Shown: piece by piece, positions 45,101 through 56,596 of the stretch
Numbering within the stretch: the stretch's first letter is position 1
How the letters are laid out: each line of letters begins with the position of its first letter
Assembly: GCA_029204225.1 (NCBI GenBank)
Contig: CM055111.1
Span: 3,163,029-3,227,028 of the forward strand
Reading direction: 5' to 3'
Length of the DNA stretch: 64,000 nt
From: Diphasiastrum complanatum
Lineage: Eukaryota; Streptophyta; Lycopodiopsida; Lycopodiales; Lycopodiaceae
The notes under the pieces: model-generated
What the model saw: only the letters and a program-made list of their open reading frames with translations
The model's database searches: none
Told to the model about the DNA's origin: nothing
Position numbers and translations under genes: made by a program

Positions 45101-48100
45101 TACAATAGCCAAAGAAGCTTGGGATTGTCTCAAGGCTATCTATGAGGCTAAGAATACCTCTAGGCTTCTCACTCTTAGGAATCAAATCTTTCAAAGTAGC
45201 CAAAAGAGTGATGAGAGTGCATCTAGTTATGTTTTGAGAGTAAAAGATATTCATAGAGAACTTGCTTGTATTGGTGATTCCATCAATCAAAACAAGCTAG
45301 TTCAAGTCATTCTCAATGGCTTGCGAAGTGAATTTGATAACCTTGTACAATCCTATGCCATTAAGGAGGAGCTACCAAGTTTGGAGGATCTCCAAAGTGT
45401 GCTAATTTTGGAAGAATCAAGACAATAGTACAAGCTCTTGAGGATGGACAATCTTTCTCTCACTCATAATGATGGAAAAGCTCTCTTTGCCAAGGATAAG
45501 CACAAAGGGAGGAGCAAGAACCAACATCAACAATCCTCAAGCAAGGACAAAGTCAAATCCAAAGACAAAGATGAGGAGGAAGATGATTCCTCTAATGCTT
45601 CATCATCCAAGCTCAAGAAGAAGAAGATCAAGTGCTTTTATTGTGGCAAGAAAGTTCATTATGCCACCAATTGCTTCAAGAAGAAGAATCAACTCAAGCA
45701 AGCCAACATTACCAATGAGAAGGAAGACACTATTGCAAATGATGGAGAGGGATCTCTTATGGTCTCTAGTTTCTCATCTACTCCTTTCAAGAAGGACGGC
45801 CTATGGTATATTGATAGTGGAGCCTCTTCACATATGTGTAGCTCCAAGGACTCTTTCTCTTCTATTGCACCTTATGATGGAGTGAAGGAATCAATATACA
45901 CTGCAAATGATTTTGAATGTCCTATTGAAGGCATAGGGAACATTCCCTTGAAGCTTGCATCCTCTAAAGTTCTTTCTCTCTCTAGAGTTCTTTATGTACC
46001 TAAGCTTACCAAGAATCTTATTAGTGTTGGCCAATTGCTTGATAATGGCCTTGATGTAAAATTCAATGTTGATACTTGGACTACCAAGAAGAATGATGAG
46101 ATACTTGCATTAGGATCTAGATTTGGTGGCATCTATAAACTAGATCCAAATGAGTATGTGAATGCTTGTAATGTTGCTCTTGTGAACAAGCTCTCTATGG
46201 AGGAATTATGGCATAGGAGGTTGGGACATCCCAACTACAAATCCATGCTCTCTATGATCAAATAAGCCAAAGCCATTGGCTTGCCAAAGTCATTCTCCAA
46301 GAAGATCAAGCCTTGTGAGGCTTGTGCTATTGCTAAATCTCACAAAAAGCCATTTACAAGATCTTCTATCAAAAGCAAGCATCCTTTGGAGTTAATCCAC
46401 TCGGATGTGCATTTCTCATCAACTACAAGCAAGGGAGGAGCCACTTGTTTTGTTACTTTAATTGATGATTACACAAGATTCACTTGGATATATATTCTTG
46501 CTTCAAAATCTATGGTGTTTGATCATTTCCTTATTTTCAAAGCTTATGTAGAGAAGCAATTCTCATTCAAGATTAAAGCTCTTAGAAGTGATGGAGGTGG
46601 GGAATATATCTCCAATAAATTTCAAGACTTTTGTGATCATCAAAAGAGAGTTCTCTTGTGCCTACTCTCCATCTCAAAATGGAGTGGCCGAGAGAAAGAA
46701 TAGATCTCTATGTGAATGTGCAAAATCTATGAGAATTGAGGCATATTTGCCCAAAGACTTTTGGGGAGAAGCCATTATTTGTGCAAATTATCTTTGCATT
46801 AGACTCCCACATATAGCTCTTGGAGGAAAGTCACCATATGAAATCTTATATTTGAAGAACCCTAAGGTGGATCACCTTAGAGTTTTTGGATGCTTATGCT
46901 TTGTCCATATTCCCTTGGAAACAAGGAAGAAGGAAGATCCTAGTGCATGCAAAGGGATCATGGTTGGATACTCATCCACTAAGAAGGCCTATAGAGTCTT
47001 TATACTCTCTACTTCTCAAGTTATTGAAAGTAGAGATGTTGTCTTTCATGAAGATCAACACTCATCTTTTGATGAGGCCGAGATCAAGAAATCTATGTAT
47101 GCATCACCAATTATTGATTTTGAAGACAATCATGATGTGATGGGGTCGAGATTTGAAGAAGACTCTCCTCGTATTTTCTCACCAAGAAGATCCATGAGAG
47201 ATAGATCCGAGCCTAAGAGGCTCTCATATGTTGACAAAGGCAAACAAGTGGATCTTGATTCCACTAATTATGTTTTTTATGTCTCTCATGAAGAGCCAAA
47301 GAATGTACAAGAGGCACTCAATACCAAGGAGTGGTATGATGCCATGAAGCAAGAGTATGATGCATTGATCACCAACAATACTTGGGAGCTTGTGGATCAT
47401 CCATCCAACAAGCATGTGATTGGTTGCAAGTAGGTATTTTGGATCAAGTTCAATCATGATGGCACCATCAACAAGCATAAAGCAAGATTTTGTGCCAAAG
47501 GATTGCTCAAATCCATGGTCTTGATTATGAGGAGACCTTTGCACCCGTTGCAGAGATGGTGACAATAAGAATTCGTATTTCTCTTAAAGTATGCTTGCTC
47601 TTCAAAAGTCTTTATGGACTCAAGCAAGCACCAAGATCATGGTATTCAAGACTTAATTCTTTTCTTATCTCACTAGGATTTACTCTTAGTGACTATGATC
47701 CTTCCATGTATCTAAAGTTTGTTGATAGCAATATTGTCATTCTTCTAATTTATGTTGATGACATTATTCTTTGTGGAAGTTGTATCAAGCTAGTTGATGA
47801 AACTAAGCTAGCACTTGGATGTGAGTTTAAAATGCAAGATGTATGAGAGATACACTACATCCTAGGCCTAGAAATTGATTTTTATGAAAATCATGTCTTT
47901 ATATGCCAATCTAGATATGCTCACTCTATTTTGAAAAAAATTCCATATGGAAAATTTTAAGAGCATAGATACTCCAATGGAGCAAATTGTAAAAGATCCT
48001 AATAAAGGTGATGAAATATCCTTTGAGGACATCACACTTTTTAGGAGTCTTGTAGGCTCCTTGATTTGGCTTACAATTACTAGGCCCAATCTAAGTTTTT

Positions 48101-48716
48101 GTGTGCACAAATTGAGTCAATTTATGCAAGATCCTAAGATCCATCATTGGAAGATGGCCAAGAGGATTCTAAGATATGTATCTTCATCTTGTGATTATGG
48201 TCTACTCTATAAAAGTGAAGATCTATCCATTGTTGGCTACTCGGATTCGGACTTTGCAAGTGACAAGATGGATCAAAAGTCTATTAGTGCATACACTATC
48301 TTTCTTGGAGGCAATCTAATATCTTGGCTTCCAAAAAACAAGATACTGTATCTCTCTCTTCATGTGAGGCCAAGTACAAAGCACTCACTACTACTACCAA
48401 AGAGGTGCTTTGGATCAAGAGGTTACTAATGGAGCTAAAGTGCATCAAGGAAGATGATCTACCAATGATCAAGTGTGATAACATCTCGGCCCAAGCTCTT
48501 GCCAACAATCCCATATTTCATGCAAGAAGCAAGCACATAGAAGTGGCACACCATTTTGTGAGAGAAAAGCTTATTTGAGGAGAAATCTATTTGGATCATG
48601 TCAACTCATCCTCTTGTATTGCCGATCTACTCACCAAGCTTTTGAGCAAAAGTGCTTTCATCAAGCATAGATCTAATCTTGGAGTTATATCAAGATCAAT
48701 GCTCAAATATTCATAG
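45101..48716 (+). pseudogene. Copia E2 gag-pol remnant, many lesions
   Basis: All domains from mid-gag to RNase H are present but broken. There is TAG at 45426, a knuckle with Gly changed to Val (CFYCGKKVHYATNC), and TAA at 46263-46265. A small deletion shifts the frame near 46636, TGG becomes TAG at 47431-47433, and one base is lost near 47503. A 117-bp in-frame deletion near 47589 (equivalent to E1 36944-37060) removes the RT segment with its first catalytic Asp. TGA lies at about 47845, and there are further frame changes near 47940 and 48330. The end matches E1 at 48716. RT YVDD and RNase H motifs survive. It cannot encode a working polyprotein. Confidence 0.92.
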
Positions 48717-48731
48717 ATAATTTTTTAGGAG

Positions 48732-49456
48732 TGTGAAGAATTGAAAAAGATTATCTATGTTAGATATAGGGGTCTTATGTTTTTTACATCAAGCATCTAG
48801 GTGTAGGATGTTGATAGGAACAAATTTGGCATAGATGGCAAATTATGCATTTCCACTTGTAATGCCACTATCGAGCCAAAATAGAGTAAGAGGCTAAACT
48901 CGTGCCAATTAGAGTGTAGACAAGTGTAATGCCTTTGTTTGATGAATTCTAAGAGGTCCAATAGGATTTAGAGGTGGAACCATGTGTGGTCCAATAGGAA
49001 TTTGAGGTGTGCTTGAATATAGTCCAATAGAATTAAGAGGTGCATGGATCAATGGTCCAATAGGATTAAGAGGTGACAAAGTGTGGTCCAATCATAGTTA
49101 AGCATAGTGGTAGCTCGTGGATCTACTAGTATCATTGTACTCCTCATTTTGGATCCAATTGATTTGGTGATTATATGGATTTTGAGTGCTATTGGAATTC
49201 TAGCTTTCTCTCTCTACCCGAGAGCTCATGATGGTTTTTCTCTCTCTACCCGAGGAGAGCAGCTTGTTTTTACTTAGAATACTTCCCACACGTGTGAGTG
49301 AGAGTTGGAAGTGATTGAATGCATGTAGTAGTGTGTTTTTGCCATAGGATCTAAGATTGATCTTGAATCTCAATGTAGTTTTAATCTTGGTGCATCTACA
49401 CACCTTAGGAGATCACAAGTATATGTTGTGGACAATCCACACATGTGGAATCAACA
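48732..49456 (+). repeat. 3' LTR of copia E2
   Basis: 725 bp, begins TGTGAAGAATTG and ends GAATCAACA. It differs from the E1 LTRs by many small changes. One CACACGTGTG palindrome is kept (CACGTG 49289-49294), while the terminal one has become ACATGTGG. Confidence 0.92.
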
Positions 49457-50153
49457 TGGTGGGCACCAACAAAGTGTTGGCCTTTAAAATCATTTGCATA
49501 TTGCATTTAAAAAGGTCATGATTTTCATTGAGTGCATACTGCCCTTGAAAGACAATGTGATTTTAGATTATACTTATTTACTTATGCTTCGGTTTGGTAT
49601 CACCCTTGCAATACTCATACTGGTTGATATTAGCCACCAATTTGTAGGAATGCTTATATTCATAACTTAGATGATATCAATTTTTTTATAAAGTCTAATA
49701 TCAGGATCCGATTAGTATTCAAATTTCAATACTTGCCCAACACTACTCTCAACTTGCACAATGTAGCAACATCATCACCAACAACAATAGATCAATAAAG
49801 ATTACTTATTTGCATTCACAAAATGATTCTATATGTTACATCATCACCAACAACAATAAATCTATAAAGATCACTTATTTGCATTCACAAAGTCATTTTA
49901 TATGTTTTTTCTATCATTGTCATATCTCTACTCATGCACACACATTGAATCAGAGTTCAACCCTTGAGATAAGGAAAGGAATGGCTAATCATTTTCATAG
50001 TTACAAGACAACTAGGACTTGAAAATAGCTTATTTTCTTGCATCCAATATTAGACAATCACACTTTTTATTCAAGGCAATGACTTTGTGGTATACCATAA
50101 TGTTCTTGTTTTGCTTGGGGGTGGGGGTGGGGGTTTGAGAACCCATAAATCCC
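49457..50153. other. No gene; contains a 69-bp tandem duplication
   Basis: AT-rich sequence after the E2 LTR. ACATCATCACCAACAACAAT begins at 49769 and again at 49838, giving two units of about 69 bp. Nothing else was recognised. A G-rich run (GGGGGTGGGGGTGGGGG) is at 50117-50133. Confidence 0.5.
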
Positions 50154-51360
50154 TTGAGGAGGACTTATGTTCCAACTTTCTTCTATGATCTAACCTTGCA
50201 CCAAGTATATCAAGAAATGGAGGTGGGTATTCTTAGAGATAGACTAGCCAAAGTTGGCGATGGATATGAAAATATTAGTGAAAATAATAATGGGAATGTA
50301 TTAGTGAAAGTATTTTCTACCACTCACGTAAGTGGTGGATCACTTTTGATGACACCCCCACACATTCCAAACATGAAGAGAAAGAAGCTGGATGAGAAGG
50401 TGGAGCAAGGATTCCTAGTAGGCTATGATGTACATTCATATTACTATACAAGATCTACATACAAAATCTACATGTCGGAGAGCAACGAGGTAAAGACTGT
50501 CAGAGACGTCAAGTTTGACGAAGGAAGAATGATGGCTGACGAAGATCCAATCAGCTTCCAGATTCTCAACAAGTAGTATTATGACCTGCCCACACCAAAA
50601 GAGGGAACAGATCTTGAACATCTAGATCAAGATGTTCAAACTATGAATGAACTGAGTGACTATTCAAACAATGAGCAGCAAGACCTACAACCTGTACCTA
50701 GAACACCTACAACGCACAATGGTTCTATTGTCAATATGAAGAAAAAAGACAAAGTAGTCACTGATCCTGCACCATCTCCAAGGAGATCTAGTAGAGAAAG
50801 AAGACAACCTGTCAAGGACATACCAGACAGCTCAGCTTTTGTATCAGAAGAGTTTTGTGGATTTGGAGGTGAACCACAAACCTATCAAGAAGCTGTTTAA
50901 TGTCCAGAAAAAGACAAATGATAAAGGCCATGGAACACGAGATGGACTCCATGAAGAATAACAAAGTCTAGGCTCTTAAACTAGTGTCAGCAGATAGGAA
51001 AACTGTCAAGTGCAAGTGGGTCTACAGTGTAAAGATCATATATAGTGAAGTAATCATTATTGGTGTCTATGATGACGACACACTAATTCTGTCAAAGAGC
51101 GACACATTGATTGCACAGGTGAAAAAGGATATTTCAAGGCACTTTGAAATATCATACCCAAGAGAAGCAAAATGCTACATGGGCTTGTAGATTGATAGAG
51201 ATCTTGAGGGTGGAAGACTGTATCTACACCAATCAAGATACATTCAAAAAATCCTTTATGATTTTCAGATGGCTTATTGCAAGGGAGTAAATACTTCGAT
51301 GATTTCTAGCACAATACTAACAAATGAAGACTGTCCTAGAGATGATGCAGAATGATAAGC
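50154..51360 (+). pseudogene. Copia fragment G (C family): integrase C-terminus, linker, deleted RT
   Basis: 50330-50576 encodes the end of integrase and the start of the linker (KVEQGFLVGYD, then IYMSESNEVKTVRDVKFDEG). 50643-50900 gives NELSDYSNNEQQDLQPVPRT, SPRRSSRERRQP and PDSSAFVSEEFCGF. 50984-51190 joins KCKWVYSVKI directly to YSEVIIIGVYDDDTLI, the same RT deletion as in element C. It has no LTRs. It preserves the uninterrupted sequence at the point where B inserted in C (QPV/P at about 50692). Confidence 0.8.
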
Positions 51361-51727
51361 AATGCAACATAAGCTTTAACGAAGGCTTATTGGTTCATGA
51401 GCAAAGGCTTCTGAACATGGATGATTTGCGCATGGATGAGCAAAGGCAAAAGTGTGGACAGAGGTCTGAGTGAAACGAAGAGTGGGCTGAACCGGAAGCA
51501 CATGCGCATGTTATCCCTACACAGGCGGAAGTGAGAGGTGATCGCTGCTCGGTTGCCCGCCTCACGCATTCCCCTCTACAGCATCCCATGATCACAGACC
51601 CTCCATCCGGAGGATTGCGTTCAGCGACTACCGCCTTGGAGTGGACACGCCCAGAATGAGTGCGATATCCGACACAGTGACCACGTTAGATTACCCATTC
51701 ACACTGTCCTGTCCCCACTTGGGCTAC

Positions 51728-52925
51728 TCTTGTAAAGCTACCTTTACAAGCTTTACTTCCGGCGCCACTGGCGCCAGCTATGTCCCCGGCCCCAGCAGCG
51801 CCCCTGGTGCTCCCGGCGCCACTGTGACCAGAATCCAACCAGCGGCAAGTTCCTATGGTTGAAAATCTTTGATCGGTTCTAGCGAAGTCCAGAGAGCTCA
51901 GATCGATGTGCAATCACCTCACACGATCTAGGCATGATTAAAGGAAGCCTAGGGATCAATAAAATCTAGAGAGAGAAAATGACTTTCTAGAAAGAGAAAA
52001 TCCTAGAGAGAGAAAAATGTGCTTTACCAGCTTGGGTAGAGTGCTTGGTATGAGGGAGGGTGCCGAATCACACCAATACTATAGGGGAGTGCGGGTTGCA
52101 ACTCAGGGCGAGCTCCAACCAAGTCTCAGCCTCCCTTGCTGGAATGTTGTCATGGCTCTCGCCTTGGCATGCTAGCGCCCCGGAGACTAGGGTCGGTCAC
52201 ACACTTGAAATGTAACCTTCTCAGGTTTATCAATAAAGTGGGATTTTCCTCAAACTGACTCTGATTACCTTATGGGTTTCAGTGTTCGGTAAAAGTGCCA
52301 GTTGTAAGGCCGCTTCCAAATTTTTAAGTTGGCACATAGTTGAGGGTCGTATCCTGGGACGCCAACGGTATGCCGTCTGAACCAATAGGTCCGTGGCGCC
52401 AGCGGTATGCTGTCGGGACCATTTGGTCCAGGAATTGGTTGTCTCCATATCTGTCGTGGCTTGTGGTTCTGAGTGTTCCTTGCATGAACGTGAATGGGTT
52501 AAGCTCTTGGGGAACGGGCTCTAACCTGTCGGCTGAGTTGGATGGCTTGCTTGGGTGGAAGTTACCTGTTTATGGCTGTCCAGTCTGGCGTGGCGCCAGG
52601 TTGGCTTCCAGCGCTCGTGACGAAGCTTTCAGTTGGTTAAGTCTGATAAAAGTCAGACCGCTTGCTTGGAATGGATGTTACTCGTTTGTAACGAAGCTTC
52701 GAGTTGGTTAAGTTTGATGTATGTCGGGCGGCTTGCATGGAGGGAAGTCACCCTCATTGGGACCCCCGATCTGGCATGGCGCCAGGTTGGATCTCAATGT
52801 TGGTTTTCGGAACTTCAAGTTGGTTAAGTCTGATCGATTGTATGTCAAGTGGATTTGGATGGCAAAAGTTGAAGGTTGAGAAGCTAAGTCGTGGTTTTGA
52901 CTCGCTTTGGGATGCCTGCGCTACA
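51728..52925. mobile_element. Unclassified 1.2-kb insertion flanked by GCTAC
   Basis: Copy 1 reads GGGCTAC then AGATGGCCGC (41716-41730). Copy 2 reads GGGCTAC, then 1198 bp, then GCTAC and AAATGGCCGC. The flanking GCTAC (51723-51727 and 52926-52930) fits a 5-bp target duplication. The insert starts TCTTGTAAAG and ends GCGCTACA. Its left end has a perfect 9-bp hairpin (CTTGTAAAG, CTAC, CTTTACAAG). It looks GC-richer than its surroundings and carries several GGCGCCA/TGGCGCCAGGTTGG motifs and three AGTTGGTTAAGT(C/T)TGAT blocks. No coding domain was recognised. The TG...CA ends of an LTR are not met at the left, so its class is open. Confidence 0.7.
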
Positions 52926-52930
52926 GCTAC

Positions 52931-53790
52931 AAATGGCCGCTACACCACCCGACAAGAGTATGCTGCTGAATCTCAGCTTATGCAGACATGGTGTAGCTTA
53001 TCTGCATGCACTTATGGGTCTACGTATGCCACGCGTCTGCTTCTGCTTCATAACAAGCACCCGGATATGGTGCAACGGCCTGATCACACTAGTAAAGCCA
53101 GAAATGATTTTGTAGCATCATACCTCTGACCGAAAACTCAACAGTACTTGCGTATGTTGGCAGCCACAAAATGGTCTAACACAGACCTGTGGTAGCATCA
53201 CAATCAGCGATCCAGAAGCCCACAAAACTCTGAAGATTCAGACCTCTGAAGGGCGCTACTACAGCGATGTACAGGAGGGCGAACTTTAGCACTTCTCTTC
53301 AGTAATTTTAGCCCAAGAATGTGCTGAATTGGCGTCTCTTAAAAGCGACATGGAGCAGAAAAGCAGATTCAATAGCTGATGAGCGAGTGGGTTGTGTGCA
53401 GTCATAAGTAGCACATGTCCGTGTTGGTTAGCACTGGATAGCAGATTAACCATCTATGACAGACAGCCTCCATTTTGAACTTAGTTTGTACAAAAATTGG
53501 CTAGACGCTGCTTGTTGGCAGGTCGACGATGGGTTTCATTGAGAAGCATGGACAACAAAAATCTATGCATTTTTTTCTCCACATGGTATAGTGAGCAAAA
53601 TGCTCCCAAGAGGTTGTGGCTTTCTAGTAGAACCAATGAGAATTTCAATGTGAAAATTGGTCATGTTAAAAGGAAATATAATTTCAAGAGAGAACCCAAA
53701 TGAGTACATATAGTGCAAGCTTTTGTGTGGGACAACCAACAAATTTGTAGTCTATCAACCTAAGTTCATTATGTTGAATTAAACAATAGA
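52931..53790. other. Unassigned part of duplicated segment, copy 2
   Basis: Nearly identical to 41721-42570. No gene recognised. Confidence 0.4.
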
Positions 53791-53796
53791 AGACGA

Positions 53797-53947
53797 TGAA
53801 GTCATTCTTCTTTTTGACACAAGTGTCCCTCACAACATTTTATCAAATTCTTATTGATCGAAAAAAGCTTTAGTTACAACCAATGATTTTGGTTACAAGT
53901 TTGTAGTTCAATTTGGTGGTGGCCTAGGAGAGGAGGCTTCTACCTAG
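53797..53947 (+). pseudogene. Ty3/gypsy-like protease scrap, copy 2
   Basis: Same reading as 42575-42725 in copy 1 (LFDTSVPHNILSNSY, then a stop), with one or two base changes. Confidence 0.4.
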
Positions 53948-54598
53948 TGCTATGAAAGTCGTTCACATATCCATGAGACAATATTCAAAAGAAGATCATA
54001 GCCAATACCAAAGCAGAGTTAGCTACGACTGAGACCGCCGCCGCCATTTTAGCCAGATAGTTACATGAGTACTTGAAAAAAGAGGCAGCTTGCAGACCGT
54101 CTAGACCTCAGAGTTCCCGTAACCCTCTACATGCCTATCCTGTACACAAAAAAGAGATTCTGTCAGATGTCCTATTCTATAAGAACTTTGATGCCTAGAG
54201 TCTTTATCTACCTCCAGTTGAGTTTCTCATTGATGACCAACCTCTTGAGTTGCGGCCATCCACTAGCCCACAAATCAAACTCACAGGGCCAGGACTACAA
54301 AGATGCCTATGAGAGTTTATGTAGGTTTTCAATTATTGTTGCGCACTAGCAAAGATTATACGTATACTTCTTGCTTGACCACATTAAATCATTATACCAA
54401 CCAATGAATTTGGATCCACTTTGATCCTAGTATTCGGTTGACTAACAACAAGAGATTTGAACTTTTCAAACGTTCCAAACACCATGCTATCCAAGGACAA
54501 GAGATCCAAGTGTAGCTAGAACGATCATCTAAGAAAGTGGCATATATCTTTGCACCTTGAGAGAAACAATGGACATCCATATGACAAACTTCAAAGGG

Positions 54599-54777
54599 AG
54601 TGAAATATCGCTTTACAATAAGAGACAATGAGAGGAAAACGAGGATTGTTAATACTTTTTTAGCTCTCTTTTCTGATGATAAATTGTTTTCTAGTAAATG
54701 ATGAGTGAACATATCTCACATTTTCATACATTGTTATAGCTATGGTAGGATCACAAAATGTATACTAAGAGAAATCT
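54599..54777 (+). pseudogene. Gypsy-like RT scrap with internal deletion, copy 2
   Basis: Matches 43326-43502, including the loss of the YLDD segment between CTCTTTTCT and GATGATAAATTG. The second, longer scrap of copy 1 has no partner here. Confidence 0.45.
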
Positions 54778-55446
54778 TGTGAGTCTTTGAGAGACTCCAA
54801 GCCCCATGCAGCTTACCATTTTTAAGGAGACCTTTCCATTCTCCCACTTTACTCGTGATCTTGTTGTGCATAGGCACCGTCAATTTGACTATGACAATCA
54901 ATTAAGCTAGTTTAGGTAGCTACAAGCAGATTTCATGCGTGGAGTCATTGGCTCCTATGTGTAGCTTGTCAAGTTCTCTCATTGGGCAAAGAGACCGCAA
55001 ATGAGCCAAATTCATGTGGTTATTTATGTCTTCAATGATATTCAAGGGAAAAAAAATTCTAGCAATTGTAACTCGTGGTGTGGGCATACAATGACACAAC
55101 CAAATACAACTTGTTATCAACTTCAAGATGTGTAAATAGGAATGAAATACAAGTGGAGGCCTATGGAAACAACACACTCTTTTGGAATGGCCCAAGGATT
55201 ATGCCATGGAGGTTATTTAGAATTGGGATGAAATTTTCAAAATAGATCGTGTGAAATCCTTAATTGTGATCATCAATTGGTATGATCAAATCATCAATGA
55301 ATATTCATATTTGATATATGTCACAAAAGGGGAGTACAAGAAAAGATTTCTCAAGAAAACTGAGAATCTCAATTGTGAAGCCTTTGATCAGCTCTATCGT
55401 GAAGTGGCTACCCACCCTTATGTGGCATATAGTGGATCTAAATGCA

Positions 55447-56197
55447 CCATTGGTTTTTATGAAAACAAACATAAGTAGCATTGTTGTAGGTGTTATATTT
55501 ATCCAGCATGGTCATAATGAGATTAATGTTGTTGTTTATTCTCCAATGATATGGTGTTACCATGTATATGATACTTAAGCTTATGAGGTTTCAACTAAGA
55601 GCAAGAAATTATATGTTCACATTTTAATTTTTTTTTTTTTGAGCCCACTCTGCTAGCATGCTAGCCTAGAGAGCTAGAAATTTTTCTTTCTAATGGCATA
55701 TAGAACCTTTGGTTTTTGGGTAGTGGATCGTGTTTTGTGGGGCCAAACAAAACCTACATTGTACAACAATCTTATTAGTGAGAGCAACAATCAATTATAA
55801 TTATATCATTATAATCTTATTAGTGAGAAGAATCTACAAAAAGTATCAATTATCACTTGCAAAATAATATAAAGATCAATAAGATTGTTGCTCTTGTAAT
55901 TTTATTAGTGAGAGTCAATTATATCAGAAACGTCATTCCAGTGTAATTTGTCATGCTTCGCAAAATCTTGAAGAAAACAAGGTCATTTGAAAGATTGGAA
56001 GCACCCTTGTCGTGAGTGCTAGAAAGAATAAAAAAAAAGGCATTGGAACTCAAAAGGATTCAACCCAAAAAAAAAAAAAAAGTAATTCTCTACTCAACTA
56101 AAATAAACATGTGATCAAAATATCTAGCTGCTATTGCAACAAAAATGAAGTTTAATAAAACCTTGTGCAAAAATGTCAGTGAATTTAGCACATTTGA
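55447..56197. other. Block present only in duplication copy 2
   Basis: About 0.75 kb lacking from copy 1, where GCAC at 44593-44597 joins the flanks. It has a T run (55627-55641), an A run (56070-56081) and repeated phrases AATCTTATTAGTGAGAG near 55770, 55815 and 55900. No coding signal. Confidence 0.6.
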
Positions 56198-56498
56198 CTG
56201 TTAAAATTATTATTTTCCAGCATGATTAGGCATTTAAACTGGAAAGGGAACATTCACTTTTTTTTGGCTACCTATTTTTGTGTATTATGGGAAGAGCTCG
56301 GCATATAGATAGGTGAGGCCTGGAGGGGTCAGGACTAGGATTCTTTACCAGGCAAAATGGCAAAATATCATATGCCTTACTCATTCCATTTCATAAAAGA
56401 TAATGGCTGCTTTTTCACATGATCATTATGCAGTAAAATTTGCATTTAAAAAACATAATCAATGTTTTCAAAACTGAGCTTTTTCCACAGGACCATTA

Positions 56499-56596
56499 CT
56501 AGTCCCTAGTAACTATCCTCAGACAAGGAGAACATAGCTAACATTGTAAATTGTACACAGAGTTCTCCTTGTTTGAGGATAGTTACTAGGGACTAG
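56499..56596. repeat. 35-bp inverted repeat (hairpin) at the duplication breakpoint
   Basis: The left arm 56499-56533 (starts CTAGTCCCTAGTAACTATCC) and the right arm 56562-56596 are reverse complements with one mismatch, separated by 28 bases. Copy 2 of the segmental duplication loses homology to copy 1 exactly at the left arm. It could be a foldback or MITE-like element, or the product of an inverted repair event. Confidence 0.9.

Larger units (their letters stand above)
45100..49456 (+). mobile_element. Copia E2, 5'-truncated relative of E1
   Basis: Homology to E1 starts abruptly at about 45100 within gag (CAAAGAAGCTTGGGATTGTC) and runs to the end of a 3' LTR (48732-49456). The 5' LTR, leader and gag N-terminus are missing. 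E2 shares with E1 the TAA between the His and Cys pairs of the integrase zinc module and the SDGGGEY variant of the integrase core, so both come from a closely related source copy. E2 lies between the two copies of the segmental duplication. Confidence 0.9.
51413..56498. repeat. Segmental duplication, copy 2
   Basis: Direct-orientation partner of 40692-44990. Starts at GAACATGG (51413) and stays homologous to the GACCATTA at 56491-56498, where a hairpin begins. It has one unit of each tandem repeat, the 1.2-kb insertion at 51728-52925, an extra 61 bp near 54137-54197 and an extra block at about 55447-56197. Confidence 0.9.

Noticed and set aside
49446-49470. TGG after the E2 LTR as a primer-binding site, implying a further element
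   Set aside because: Only three bases match; the sequence continues GTGGGCACC, unlike the TGGTATCAGAGC consensus.
51728-52925. A solo LTR or Helitron identity for the 1.2-kb insertion
   Set aside because: The left end is TC, not TG, so LTR ends are not met. A Helitron would insert between A and T without target duplication and end CTRR, which is not seen.
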